This document shows positions 47,568 to 58,365 of a stretch of DNA of 64,000 nt, in pieces; position 1 is the stretch's first letter; each line of letters begins with the position of its first letter. The DNA comes from an uncultured Candidatus Poseidoniales archaeon. Its GTDB lineage: Archaea > Thermoplasmatota > Poseidoniia > Poseidoniales > Poseidoniaceae. The translations under genes were made by a program, and so were the position numbers. A model generated the notes under the pieces. That model saw nothing but the letters and a program-made list of their open reading frames with translations. It was not told the DNA's origin and did no database searches. The stretch lies in NCBI GenBank assembly GCA_905182715.1, contig CAJJCP010000016.1, forward strand, positions 1 through 64,000. Reading direction: 5' to 3'.

Positions 47568-49205
47568 ATGCGTTTCGATGTATTATCTCTCATCCTCGGT
47601 TGGACGCTCATTGCGCTCACTGTACCTCTTGTTGTCTGTGGATTGGTCACATGGTGGTTGGATGACCTCCAAATGGCGCTTTCCGCTTTTCTTGTACCTG
47701 CGATTGTTTCACCCGTCCTTGGCATAGTCATGTTGAGTGTTTGGACACGTACAGACACTTCTGAACGTCTACGAGACCGTGAGGCGTTTGCTGCAGTAGC
47801 ACTCGTATGGCCAATTGCAGTTTTCATTGGCTCACTACCATTCTGGCTCGGTGGTGTCTTTGTAGGACCTTTTACTCCGGATGCATCGTTTATCGATATC
47901 GCACGTGGTGCAGTGAACTCATGGTTTGAATCGATGTCTGGTTTCACAACAACGGGTGCCACAGTTATCACTCATAATATGAGTCCAAATTGTATACCTG
48001 GGACAACGGTTGATTGTATTAACGCACAGCCGCGTGGCCTTCTCATTTGGCGATCACTTACACAATGGTTTGGTGGCATGGGAATCATCATGCTTGGAAT
48101 GATGATTCTTTCACGTGTCATTGGTGGGGGGATGGCTCTGGCTCGTGCAGAATTAACCGGTCCCTCACTCTCAAGACTGCGTCCGAAGTTGAAACAAACT
48201 GCGTTTGCGTTGTGGGGATTGTATTTGTTCCTCACTTTTATTGAGTTCTTACTGCTCTACTTTTCAGGTGCGATGGACATGTTCGATTCGGTAAACCATG
48301 CATTGACAACCATGCCATCTGGAGGTTTTTCAACACGCGATGCAAGTATCGGATTCTATGATTCATTCCTCGTCGAATCAATCATTATCATCTTTATGTT
48401 CTTGGCAGGTGTTAATTTTACGCTTCTTTGGTTCATTCGTGATGGAGATTTCAAGAGAGCGTTTGGTGATGAAGAATTCCGAAATTATGTTGTCTACATC
48501 ACGGTTGGAGTACTTGCTGTATTCGTTGCCCTCTTAGCTTCGGGAACCTCAGCAGGTAATGCGCTTCGGGACAGTCTGTTCCAAGTCGTATCGATCGGTA
48601 CCAGCACGGGTTATACTTCGACTGACTACATGGATGCATCTTGGCCATTAGTCACACATTTGATTCTCTTTATCCTTATGGTTGTAGGTGCCAGTGCGGG
48701 TTCTACCAGTGGTGGATTGAAACTATTGAGAGTTACCCTGGCGTTTAAAGTGGCGATGAGAGAACTTGTCCGAATCGCTCAGCCACGCAAGATTGAGCAA
48801 ATTCGCATGAACGGCGAAGTTGTTGAACAGAACCAGATTGGTCTTATCGTTGGGATGTTGTTCGTATGGGTTGGATTGTTTTTCATATCAAGTCTCATCT
48901 TAGCGATATTCATGCCAGGTGATACATTTGAGAGTGTGACGATGGTCGTAGCATCATCACTCGGAAATACAGGCCCAACATTGGGTGATTATGGCCCAAG
49001 TAATACTTGGGCAGGCATGAACTCCGGGGCTTTATTGATTACATCTGTTTTGATGTGGTTTGGTCGTCTCGAACTTTTGACGGCAGTCATTCTCATTCAT
49101 CCTCGTACTTGGCGAAGAGAAAAGCGTGTACAATCTGACCGTGCGGCAATCGCCCTCTTCCGTCGACTGATGGAAGATAAAGATGAGAATAAAAAGTCTG
49201 AATGA
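47568..49205 (+). CDS. trkH: Trk K+ transporter membrane subunit TrkH
   Basis: SMSGFTTTGATVI, MPSGGFSTRDASIGFYDS, SIGTSTGYTSTDY selectivity-loop repeats. Confidence 0.95.
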   Translation: MRFDVLSLILGWTLIALTVPLVVCGLVTWWLDDLQMALSAFLVPAIVSPVLGIVMLSVWTRTDTSERLRDREAFAAVALVWPIAVFIGSLPFWLGGVFVGPFTPDASFIDIARGAVNSWFESMSGFTTTGATVITHNMSPNCIPGTTVDCINAQPRGLLIWRSLTQWFGGMGIIMLGMMILSRVIGGGMALARAELTGPSLSRLRPKLKQTAFALWGLYLFLTFIEFLLLYFSGAMDMFDSVNHALTTMPSGGFSTRDASIGFYDSFLVESIIIIFMFLAGVNFTLLWFIRDGDFKRAFGDEEFRNYVVYITVGVLAVFVALLASGTSAGNALRDSLFQVVSIGTSTGYTSTDYMDASWPLVTHLILFILMVVGASAGSTSGGLKLLRVTLAFKVAMRELVRIAQPRKIEQIRMNGEVVEQNQIGLIVGMLFVWVGLFFISSLILAIFMPGDTFESVTMVVASSLGNTGPTLGDYGPSNTWAGMNSGALLITSVLMWFGRLELLTAVILIHPRTWRREKRVQSDRAAIALFRRLMEDKDENKKSE

Positions 49206-49206
49206 A

Positions 49207-50748
49207 TCAAAAGAGTTTCATTTGACCGTTTGACGAACCGTCTTCCTCATCCTTCTTTTCTTCAATTGAAGTTTGTTGTTCGGGTTCAACTTCTTCGATC
49301 TTCAATGGCTCAAAGATTTGCTCACTCAACTGCTTTTCATAAGCCAGTTCGTATTTTGCGATGAGTTGTTTTGTTGCTTTACGGGAGAGAGGCAGGCCAG
49401 CAAGAGATGCGTGCTCTTCACCTGTGAATCCGTAAGTCAGTGACAGTGCGAAATCTTCCGAATCTCCGATTTGAGGTGAGTCTTTGAGCATAGCAGAAAG
49501 GAGAGGAAGTATTTCTTCTCGAAGTGCCGATGAACTCATGCCAGAATAACTTCCCATCCGTTTGAGGATTGAAGGCCGAGTTCGTGTTGATTGACGTCGC
49601 AGGAAATTTGGATAGGATGGATAGATACGACTTGTGAAGGGGACTGTATTGGTGACTGAAGCAGAAAGACTTGCAAGTTGCCCACTCCAATACCATGAGC
49701 GATGTGCAGTACTTCTGAATTGACCCATGTACATTTTTGAGGCCATTGAAAGACTCTGATTTCCACGAGCGATTGAATCTACTTTGGGAAATAAAGCAGC
49801 ATTATTCCAATGAATCCAGTTGACCATGTCGGGTGGTGATTTTTCTATAGAACGGCCGATTAGAACTGCTTCTTCCGCTTCAGTGGCCCTGTATAACTTA
49901 TCCAGTCCAGGAAACACGCCTTCCGAAGTATCGCGCCGTCCAGCATGTGCCTGATTGGCAACCATTTCTTCGGTGATTGTTCCGGTTGCGGTCGATGAAA
50001 GGACCTGGAGGTCTCGAACGAGTGCCCGTAAATCACCGGGATTATTGTCGACAAGTGCTTCAATGGCAGCATCATCGAATTCTAAGTTCTCTTCACGTAA
50101 TACTCGGCGTGCAATACGTCGGAGCGCTTCATCACTGGCACGATCGAATGTGATGGTGAGGAGATGCTTTGTGAATCGGTCCCGAGTCGAACTCCAAGAC
50201 GAACCTCTCCCCCATAACCCCATGATCTCATTACAGGCTAGAATCACAGGTTGACGAGTTTCAGCAAGGAGGTTAAGCAATTCTGCTTTACCACCTGAGT
50301 CCCCTTTCAAAGAAACATCTTTTCCTTTTTCATCTTCACCTTGCATTGCCTTTTCGATCCGGTTTTGACTCACGGCCATCAGCCCACCGGAAAGGTGGTC
50401 AACCTCATCGAGTAAAACCAATGTTCGCTTCTTCTTTTCATTCGGATTGTGAAACAATGAACGATGGGTCGAACCGTGCGTCGCAACTTTTCGTATGGCT
50501 GCAGCGTTGCGTGCATCTGAGGCATTGAGTTCAATGACATTCCAACCCATGTCTTGTGCAATAGCTCGTGCAACTGAAGTTTTTCCAACCCCTGGCGGAC
50601 CAACCAAGAGCAGTGCCTTCTTTCGAGGGTTACCGTTCTTCCATTCATCCAACCAAGCACGAATTTTTCGACGCTGAACTTCATTGCCTTCTAACTGGCG
50701 TTCAGACGAAGGCCGGTGCCGTTCCGTCCAATCGGTAACACCAGCCAT
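49207..50748 (-). CDS. rfcL: Replication factor C large subunit
   Basis: WTERHRPSSERQLEGNEVQRRKIRAWLDEW...LLLVGPPGVGKTSVARAIAQDMGWNVIELNASDARN; C-terminal QMKLF resembles a PIP box. Confidence 0.95.
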   Translation of the reverse strand: MAGVTDWTERHRPSSERQLEGNEVQRRKIRAWLDEWKNGNPRKKALLLVGPPGVGKTSVARAIAQDMGWNVIELNASDARNAAAIRKVATHGSTHRSLFHNPNEKKKRTLVLLDEVDHLSGGLMAVSQNRIEKAMQGEDEKGKDVSLKGDSGGKAELLNLLAETRQPVILACNEIMGLWGRGSSWSSTRDRFTKHLLTITFDRASDEALRRIARRVLREENLEFDDAAIEALVDNNPGDLRALVRDLQVLSSTATGTITEEMVANQAHAGRRDTSEGVFPGLDKLYRATEAEEAVLIGRSIEKSPPDMVNWIHWNNAALFPKVDSIARGNQSLSMASKMYMGQFRSTAHRSWYWSGQLASLSASVTNTVPFTSRIYPSYPNFLRRQSTRTRPSILKRMGSYSGMSSSALREEILPLLSAMLKDSPQIGDSEDFALSLTYGFTGEEHASLAGLPLSRKATKQLIAKYELAYEKQLSEQIFEPLKIEEVEPEQQTSIEEKKDEEDGSSNGQMKLF

Positions 50749-50818
50749 GGTTCGACAATTTTCCGAGGGTTCTTCAACCTTCAGTGAAGAATTTACCATT
50801 CTCACCCGAAAAGGAGGT

Positions 50819-52489
50819 TTACAGTGAATCAATCGGAACGCGGTGCTGTTCACCAGAATCTCTGTCCCGAATGGTTACAGTTTGATCTTCAAGAGATTGA
50901 TGATCAACAGTGATGCATTTTGGAACTCCAATTTCATCTGCACGAGCATAACGTCGCCCAATCGAACCGCTGCTATCGTACATTGAGACAAGGTTCTGTT
51001 TCGAACATAATGTTCGGTGAATCGATTGGGCAAGTTCGCCCATTCCATCCTTCTCAAACAATGGGAAAACACAATAGTCGACAGGAGCGACATTTTCACT
51101 CAATCGCATGATGGTGTATTCCTCTCCATCTTTTCCAGTTTCGTCATACGCATGGTCAAGAATATGCCAAATAATTCGGTCAATACCAAATGCAGGTTCA
51201 ACAACATGAGGGATGTACCATTCCCCAGTAATCGTTTCAGTACGCTGGTCGCGTTTGACATGCTCTGTTTCAACCGTCACCTGTTCTCCACTTTCGAGGG
51301 TTAAGAGATGAGGGAAGGAAGTTGAAGATGGCAATCCTTCGACAGCGGTCTTTACAGCACCTGCTAATGCCCTGAATGCTGGTCCTGCTGTTGCGCCATT
51401 CAATGTCCATCCATCAGTTTCGATCACCTGTGGTTCCGCAAACTCTCTTCGAGCACGGAGTGATTTACCTGTTGCCTTTTCGTGAGACTCAAGATCGTAG
51501 CAACCTCGATGGGCAATTCCAACACATTCGACCCATCCATAGGAACCATGTATTTCCGCATCCCAACAATCCGATGCATAATGAGCCATTTCATCTGCTT
51601 CATGTTGACGGAATCGGAGGCGTTGAGCATCGATTCCAACTTTTACTAAAAAGTCAAAGGTTTGAGCCATAAAGTATCCAACCGTTGCATGTCGAATGAC
51701 ATTTTGTTCAACAGCATCTTTGAAACTCATTTGAATTTCGCCTTTACCGTCTGCAATAAGTGTAATCATTTGTTCACTCCACGGGGTGAAATCATGGCTA
51801 GCATCTTCGTGAGGGTTGATGAAATACTCTAATTCTGCCATGTTGAATTCACGCAAACGTATCATTCCCTGACGCGGTGAAATTTCATTTCTGTACCCTT
51901 TACCAACTTGAATGGCACCAAACGGTAAACGTTCCCGATTATGACGATACAAGGCCGAGAAGGAGGTGAACATTCCTTGGGCTGTTTCAGGGCGTAGAAA
52001 ACCTGGCCGCCCAGATGAACCTGCACCAATGGTCGTATTGAACATCAAGTTTTGAGCTGTAATTTCGCTCCATTCAACCGATTTACATGCTGGGCAAGGT
52101 GGCTGAGACTGGTCGAGAAGTACTTGCAGTTCATCTTTTGTGAGTGAATCAGGGTTTGAATGAAAAGATTCGAGCAATGTATCTGCACGGCTTGCTTCTT
52201 CACACGAGCCACATACAGTCATGAAGTCCGAGAATTCACCAACGTGACCTGACGCCTCAAGAACGGCATAGGGTGTCACGGTTGGACAAGAAATCTCGAC
52301 AATATTCCCCAATGAAAGCCAGTGATTGAGCCATGTTTGGTTGACTCTATTACGAAGTCTTCCACCAACAGGGCCAAAATCGTACAGACCTTTGGCACCG
52401 CCGTGGATCTCAAAAGCAGGAAGTAAAACACCTCTTCGTTTGAGGACACCAGACAAACGCTCTAATCTGCTTGTATCAGGTTCTGTCAT
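50819..52489 (-). CDS. glyS: Glycyl-tRNA synthetase
   Basis: MTEPDTSRLERLSGVLKRRGVLLPAFEIHGGAKGLYDFGPVGGRLRNRVNQTW...LRPETAQGMFTSF...GKGYRNEISPRQGMIRLREFNMAELEYF; class II archaeal/eukaryal type. Confidence 0.97.
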   Translation of the reverse strand: MTEPDTSRLERLSGVLKRRGVLLPAFEIHGGAKGLYDFGPVGGRLRNRVNQTWLNHWLSLGNIVEISCPTVTPYAVLEASGHVGEFSDFMTVCGSCEEASRADTLLESFHSNPDSLTKDELQVLLDQSQPPCPACKSVEWSEITAQNLMFNTTIGAGSSGRPGFLRPETAQGMFTSFSALYRHNRERLPFGAIQVGKGYRNEISPRQGMIRLREFNMAELEYFINPHEDASHDFTPWSEQMITLIADGKGEIQMSFKDAVEQNVIRHATVGYFMAQTFDFLVKVGIDAQRLRFRQHEADEMAHYASDCWDAEIHGSYGWVECVGIAHRGCYDLESHEKATGKSLRARREFAEPQVIETDGWTLNGATAGPAFRALAGAVKTAVEGLPSSTSFPHLLTLESGEQVTVETEHVKRDQRTETITGEWYIPHVVEPAFGIDRIIWHILDHAYDETGKDGEEYTIMRLSENVAPVDYCVFPLFEKDGMGELAQSIHRTLCSKQNLVSMYDSSGSIGRRYARADEIGVPKCITVDHQSLEDQTVTIRDRDSGEQHRVPIDSL

Positions 52490-52597
52490 TGCCACACCTA
52501 AACACCGGTAGGTGGACTGGCCTTTCAACCTCACCGTTCTACAAGCATAAAATAGTCCAAGCGTAGCGTTAAGAATGACCGCCACTAAAGAGATTCC

Positions 52598-52912
52598 ATG
52601 GGGCAATCAATGGTCGCTATCACTGAACCGGATTGTACCGGTTGTGATTTGTGCATTTCTCATTGCCCATTCGAGGCACTTTTACCTCTTTCAAGCAACC
52701 CAGAATCGCGTACACACAAAAAACGTCCTGTCATTGTCGTTGCATCACAGTGTGTTGGCTGTCTTTCTTGCATTGGGTCCTGTCCGACTGGTGCTTTACA
52801 CGAGATTCAAGTTCCCTTGGATGCGACGCAGTCGGTCCTTTTACTGATGCCACCTGCTCCGGATACTGAACCTGTCAATCGTTGGAAAAAAGGCGGAATC
52901 GGCTGGGCATAA
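52598..52912 (+). CDS. 4Fe-4S dicluster ferredoxin-like protein
   Basis: CTGCDLCISHCPFEAL...CVGCLSCIGSCPTGAL. Confidence 0.88.
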   Translation: MGQSMVAITEPDCTGCDLCISHCPFEALLPLSSNPESRTHKKRPVIVVASQCVGCLSCIGSCPTGALHEIQVPLDATQSVLLLMPPAPDTEPVNRWKKGGIGWA

Positions 52913-52994
52913 ATCGACACAGGTTTACCCTTTCAATCGGTACGTTGATTTACTCCTTGCATACGAATGAGAACCACGGGACTGTTGAAAATAA

Positions 52995-55900
52995 ATGGCA
53001 GATATTCACTACTTAGACAATCCTCTGGAAACCGAGGAACTCTTGGAGATGCTCTGTCCTCCTGTCCGAAATTGGTTTAAGGATAAATTTCCAGACTTTA
53101 CTGAGCCTCAAAAATTGGCAATTCCTGCAATTATCAACCATGAACATCTTCTACTTTGTTCACCGACTGGTTCCGGTAAAACATTGACTGCTTTTCTCTC
53201 CATTATTGATCAACTCGTACGTCGTGCATTGGATAATAAATTGGAAAAAAGAGTCTATTGCGTCTATATTTCTCCAATAAAGGCACTTGCAAATGATATT
53301 CAAAGAAACTTAATTGGCCCTCTGACTGAAATTTCTGAATCCTATTTACCAAGTAGGGCTCAAGAAATTCGTGTTGGATTGCGAACTGGTGACACTCCTC
53401 AATCTGAGCGCCAAAAAATGCTCCGTAACCCACCACACATTCTCATTACCACACCCGAGAGTCTCGCCATTGCCATTACATCTCCACGGTTTCAACCAAT
53501 TGTCAGTGAAGTTGAATACATGATTATTGACGAATTACACTCTTTGGTTCCAAGCAAGCGTGGTGTTCACCTCGCATTGACCCTCTCGTATTTGGATACA
53601 TTATTGACTCGACCAGTACAACGTATTGGGATTTCGGCAACAATGGAACCTCTTGAAACAGTGGCTGAATATTTGGTATCAAGTGACGATAGAGAAAGTC
53701 GCGGCGATAATACTCGAGTTTGTATCGCTAAAATCTCGGGTTCAAGAGAGCTCGATCTCGATATTTTGCTTACTGACCCTAAATTCAGTGACCTTTCCGT
53801 TCTCAAAATATTTGAAAAGAATGTCGAAGCAATTGCTGACTTGATTGCAGCCCACAATACCACTTTGGTATTTGCAAATACTCGGAAAATGACGGAAAAT
53901 ATTGTTCTCAAATTACGACCATATTTGGGCGATTTAGTTGCAGGTCACCACGGTTCAATGGATAAGAAAATTCGTTTAGAAGTTGAGAAAAAGCTGAAGC
54001 ACGGTCATTTGCGTGCCGTCGTTACTTCTTCCTCACTTGAAATGGGTATCGATATTGGATCAGTCGATTTGGTTCTCCAAATCGGTAGCCCTGGAGATAT
54101 TGCAACTGCATTACAGAGGATTGGTCGTGCAGGCCACCACGTCGGCGGAATACCTCGTGCTCGGTTTTTACCCTCAAGCGTTGATGACCTGATCGAACTT
54201 GCAGCCTTGCAATCTGCGATTCAAACCGGTGAAATGGATCGACTCGATTTCCCCGAGAACTGTCTTGACGTTGTCGCCCAATTTATGATTGGTCTTGTCA
54301 TTATCAATGATCTTGATATTGATGAAGCCTACGAAGTCATTGTCAATGCATGGTCGTATCGTAATTTCGAATACGATGACTTCATTGAAGTTCTTGACAT
54401 GCTTGAAGATGAACGGCGAATCTGGATTGATTGGGAAGAGAATGTCTACGGTAAGCGTGGATATTCTCGTATGATTTATTACACCAATATTGGAACAATT
54501 GCTCCAGATAATTCCTACTTAGTGTTCAATGCTGAAGGTTCAATTCTCGGTCAACTCTCCGGTTCTTTCGTATCGAATCTACGTGGCGGAGACGTTATTT
54601 TACTCGGTGGTTCGACTTACCGAGTCACCAATATTCAGGGGACTCGAGTGAATGTCGCGTCGGTAACAGGGCACCGACCAACTGTACCTTCATGGTCTGG
54701 TGAAGCACGTTCACGTTCACGCGAACTTTCGAATGCTCTTTTGAGTCTCATTGGTCATTGTATTGTTGCTCTCCGTCGGGAACAAGATCCCCGTATACTA
54801 CTGCGTGATGCATACGGACTTTCTTCAAGTGTCGCTAATGCCATCGCTCGCCATCTCGAAGAGCATTCTATCGATTCATTCCAAGTCCCTGACCCAAATC
54901 GTATTTTGGTTGAGCAAGTGATTTCGGGCGGCCATCCGACGTACATGATTACAACATGCAGAGGGAGAGGTTTCAATACAGCCCTTGGATATTTCATGGC
55001 AGGATTAGCCGAATCCAATAATATCACAGTCATTGAATTGTCCTTTGATGAAAATGGATTACTTATTCGAACATCTGAAGAGGTTGACCCTGGACAAATG
55101 TACCAGGCGTTCAGAGATAATGACCACACAGAAGTCATTGAACGCTACATTGTGAACACTCAAATATTTGCAAAGAGATTTAGAGAAGTCTCTGGCCGTT
55201 CAATGATTATTCCGAAGCGAATTGGGGCTGAAGAGATTAGCCCGCAGCAATTCCAACAACGTGCTGATGCATTGCTCAATAAGCATCGTACCATTGATGA
55301 CAGTCTTCTCATGCGTGAAGCAAAGAATGAGATCATGTTTGGTGATATTGACATGAAGAGTCTCCAACAATTCTTGAATTTATGTGTCACGGGTGATGCA
55401 CGTATCGTTCACAACAAGGTCACGGTCCCATCACGACTTGGAATGTCCCTGTTCATGTCTGCATTTGAAGACTTGATGGCAATGAAAACCCGGGCGTTTT
55501 TGGTCAAAGACATCGACCCCGAAGTTCTTCGTCGCCTTCTTGGAACCCGTAGTCTGGCCACTGAACTGACAGCTGAACAACTTTCAAAATTCTATCTTGA
55601 CAAAGCACCAATTCCAGAAAATGCCCAACAATTGTTTACTCTCATGTCTCACGGTGGTGGGCTTGATTCATCGTTCCAGAACCCGTTGTATAATGCTAAA
55701 CTCCAAGACATCGAAATGGACTTGCTACGCGAATGGGTTGAAGTTCTTTGTCAACAAGGAAAAATCACAAAACTCGAAGGAACGGGTGCTGAAGAGTTGG
55801 ACGGGAAATGGTTCAGTTCCTTTATGGCAGAAATCCATGGAACGCTCGGTTGTCTTTCGGTCAATGGTGGCGGTGATGTTGATGATTTGCGTGAACTTCA

Positions 55901-58277
55901 CATTAGCGGACTATCCTACAAGGTTGCTACGGAGTTTAATGGAAGAGTACCGACTGCATGGGAAGAGAAAGAACTTGGTGACCCGCATGAAGCCTTACGT
56001 GTCAAAATCATCGAAATGCTCGGTAGTGAAGGTCCACAAACGGGAGACGTTCTCGGACAACGATTACCCTTCCCTCGTAAAATGGTTGATCGTATCTTAA
56101 TGGAACTTGAAACTCGCAATGTCTTATCCGTTGGTTTCTATAAACAAACCGACGACGCTGAATATATTCTCAAAATTGATGAGCATCGTTTGATTGATGG
56201 CTCGGAAGATGTCGTTGAATATCGATGGGTACAAAACCTTGTTTTCGACAAGACTTTCAAGATGTATGATGATGGATTTGCTGCCTTTGATTCTCATGTT
56301 TTGTTCCAAAAGCAACAAGAACTCCTCTATCGAGTCAATGATTTCAGTTTCAAAGACTGGCAAGATATGCAACTGGATTCTGACATCATCATGGGCCGCC
56401 TTTTGCACAACAAAATGGGCTATACGAACAAAGAAACGATTCCAATGTTGCTTGGTTTGAAACCAGAACCTTGGATTGGCGCAATGGAAGAAGAATTACT
56501 TCGTCGTATCCCTATCGGCGAAAATGTAACCCGACAAGAAATTATGGAAGGTTTCCCGAAAGGAGATGAGCATCGTGCTTTACAGCGTGACATCAAATAT
56601 GCCATGTCGAATTTAGAACGTCAGATGCTCGTCGTCAAACAATTTGAAGACGTATCTGGCCGCCGCCGCCGCCTTTCCTTATTCCACCGAGTTCATGGTG
56701 TCTATGAGGCTCTTGACTTCGAGAGTTCTCTGACCGATCTCATACGAAGAATGGGGCCAGTCAAAGGAAGCACACTTCGTTTCTATGTTACTCGTTCGTT
56801 TGAAGATTTGACGATTGCTCTGATGAATCTTGAGAAAGACGGGCGTATTGCGAAAGTAATGGCCTTGGTTCCCGACCCTGAAGCATTTTACTGTATGCCA
56901 GAAGAGGTCGACTTCCTTCAACGCCCACGAAGAGAAGACCGACAAATCCGAATTCTAACTCAGTCGGACCCCTATGTTTCGAGATTCATCTGGGAAGTCC
57001 GCAGTGTCCTTGACCGTGGATGGTATCTTCCAGTTTTCAAAGGAATTGATCCAATCGGGAAAGTTCTCATGTTCAAGGTAAATGATTATCTTGTCATCAA
57101 AGATTTGCACATCCCTACAGCTTATCTCGATGAATTTTGTACTGCCTTTGAGATCTTATTAGAAAACCACGCTGACCAATTGGTCGACGTAGCAGTGATG
57201 TCCAATTTCAACAGTGAACCTGTCGCGAATTTGGATGAAAAGACTCGTACTGCTCTCGAGTCAATCGGATTCAAGATGGCTGGAGAACGAATGATACGTG
57301 GCGGCGTGGTCGACCCACAACCAAGAGAAATCGCAGAACGTGCTCTCTTCTACCGTCATCACCTTCACCAAAAGACGCGTCTTGAGCATGAAAGTGCAGC
57401 GGTCAAACATGTTGATGAAATTCGAGACGACTTTGCTTTGCGTGGTCGTTGTGAATTGTATCGTGTTGACTTGAAGAGCATGGCAAGCGCCAATCGTTTA
57501 CATCAAGGTGTCAATCTTCGAGGCCATCAAGTTTGGTCGACCTACGAACATTTCCAAAATTTGTTAGCGATTCGTGGAGAACCTCCCGAAGATGAACTCT
57601 GGGATATCATTGACTTTTTCAGTTCGAACTCAGACCCAAATTTGTTCAAAGAACGACATGCACTGACACAATCCGAATTTAGAAAACTGATTCAACCGTT
57701 AATTCGAACAGGTCATATTGTTCAAGATTTCAGAGGTGGGTTCCGAACTGTAAAACTTGTTAAAAATATTGATCGTGTTGAGTTGAGACGTGAATATCTG
57801 CGGAATTTAGTGAAAGAATACCCGGTGATTACCCTCAAACAAATACTTCGTTTGGCAGGCACTCCTTTCAAGCCTGAGGAAATAAAATCAGTTCTCACAT
57901 CTTTTGAAGAAGACGAGACATTAGTGAAAGGATTCCTCATCGAAGACCTCGACCAGGTGTGTTGGGGTCGGAAGAATCTACTTGAAGAGGCTCAAGACAT
58001 TCCACCAATTCGTGATTTCGTATTGCCCCCAAGTGACCCTATTGCACCGTATTTCTCCGATATTCTCAAAGAAAAGTTCGGGTTTGGTTCCGCATATTTG
58101 GTGTTCAAGAATGCTGAACCAATTGCTGCATTTAAAGCAAATACGCGTAACAATATTATCGATATCAAGGATTATGAAGGCTCTGAAAAGGCATGGCGTA
58201 TCGTCAAAGAATTTGCTTGGGAACACCAAATGCCTCTTCATACCGATTTGAGGATTGGTGGAAAACGCCTAAAATAG
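52995..58277 (+). CDS. lhr: Very large Lhr-type DEAD/DEAH-box helicase (1760 aa)
   Basis: LLCSPTGSGKTLTAFLSIID...ITTPESLAIAI...MIIDELHSLVPSKRG...SATMEPLETVAEYL...SSSLEMGIDIGSVDLVLQIGSPGDIATALQRIGRAGH. Confidence 0.95.
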   Translation: MADIHYLDNPLETEELLEMLCPPVRNWFKDKFPDFTEPQKLAIPAIINHEHLLLCSPTGSGKTLTAFLSIIDQLVRRALDNKLEKRVYCVYISPIKALANDIQRNLIGPLTEISESYLPSRAQEIRVGLRTGDTPQSERQKMLRNPPHILITTPESLAIAITSPRFQPIVSEVEYMIIDELHSLVPSKRGVHLALTLSYLDTLLTRPVQRIGISATMEPLETVAEYLVSSDDRESRGDNTRVCIAKISGSRELDLDILLTDPKFSDLSVLKIFEKNVEAIADLIAAHNTTLVFANTRKMTENIVLKLRPYLGDLVAGHHGSMDKKIRLEVEKKLKHGHLRAVVTSSSLEMGIDIGSVDLVLQIGSPGDIATALQRIGRAGHHVGGIPRARFLPSSVDDLIELAALQSAIQTGEMDRLDFPENCLDVVAQFMIGLVIINDLDIDEAYEVIVNAWSYRNFEYDDFIEVLDMLEDERRIWIDWEENVYGKRGYSRMIYYTNIGTIAPDNSYLVFNAEGSILGQLSGSFVSNLRGGDVILLGGSTYRVTNIQGTRVNVASVTGHRPTVPSWSGEARSRSRELSNALLSLIGHCIVALRREQDPRILLRDAYGLSSSVANAIARHLEEHSIDSFQVPDPNRILVEQVISGGHPTYMITTCRGRGFNTALGYFMAGLAESNNITVIELSFDENGLLIRTSEEVDPGQMYQAFRDNDHTEVIERYIVNTQIFAKRFREVSGRSMIIPKRIGAEEISPQQFQQRADALLNKHRTIDDSLLMREAKNEIMFGDIDMKSLQQFLNLCVTGDARIVHNKVTVPSRLGMSLFMSAFEDLMAMKTRAFLVKDIDPEVLRRLLGTRSLATELTAEQLSKFYLDKAPIPENAQQLFTLMSHGGGLDSSFQNPLYNAKLQDIEMDLLREWVEVLCQQGKITKLEGTGAEELDGKWFSSFMAEIHGTLGCLSVNGGGDVDDLRELHISGLSYKVATEFNGRVPTAWEEKELGDPHEALRVKIIEMLGSEGPQTGDVLGQRLPFPRKMVDRILMELETRNVLSVGFYKQTDDAEYILKIDEHRLIDGSEDVVEYRWVQNLVFDKTFKMYDDGFAAFDSHVLFQKQQELLYRVNDFSFKDWQDMQLDSDIIMGRLLHNKMGYTNKETIPMLLGLKPEPWIGAMEEELLRRIPIGENVTRQEIMEGFPKGDEHRALQRDIKYAMSNLERQMLVVKQFEDVSGRRRRLSLFHRVHGVYEALDFESSLTDLIRRMGPVKGSTLRFYVTRSFEDLTIALMNLEKDGRIAKVMALVPDPEAFYCMPEEVDFLQRPRREDRQIRILTQSDPYVSRFIWEVRSVLDRGWYLPVFKGIDPIGKVLMFKVNDYLVIKDLHIPTAYLDEFCTAFEILLENHADQLVDVAVMSNFNSEPVANLDEKTRTALESIGFKMAGERMIRGGVVDPQPREIAERALFYRHHLHQKTRLEHESAAVKHVDEIRDDFALRGRCELYRVDLKSMASANRLHQGVNLRGHQVWSTYEHFQNLLAIRGEPPEDELWDIIDFFSSNSDPNLFKERHALTQSEFRKLIQPLIRTGHIVQDFRGGFRTVKLVKNIDRVELRREYLRNLVKEYPVITLKQILRLAGTPFKPEEIKSVLTSFEEDETLVKGFLIEDLDQVCWGRKNLLEEAQDIPPIRDFVLPPSDPIAPYFSDILKEKFGFGSAYLVFKNAEPIAAFKANTRNNIIDIKDYEGSEKAWRIVKEFAWEHQMPLHTDLRIGGKRLK

Positions 58278-58365
58278 CCTTTTTAAGTGAATTCGATATT
58301 TGAGTACATCATTGTAAAAACACATTACCAATGGATTGATAAGACACTGAGGCACACCTTTTGCT

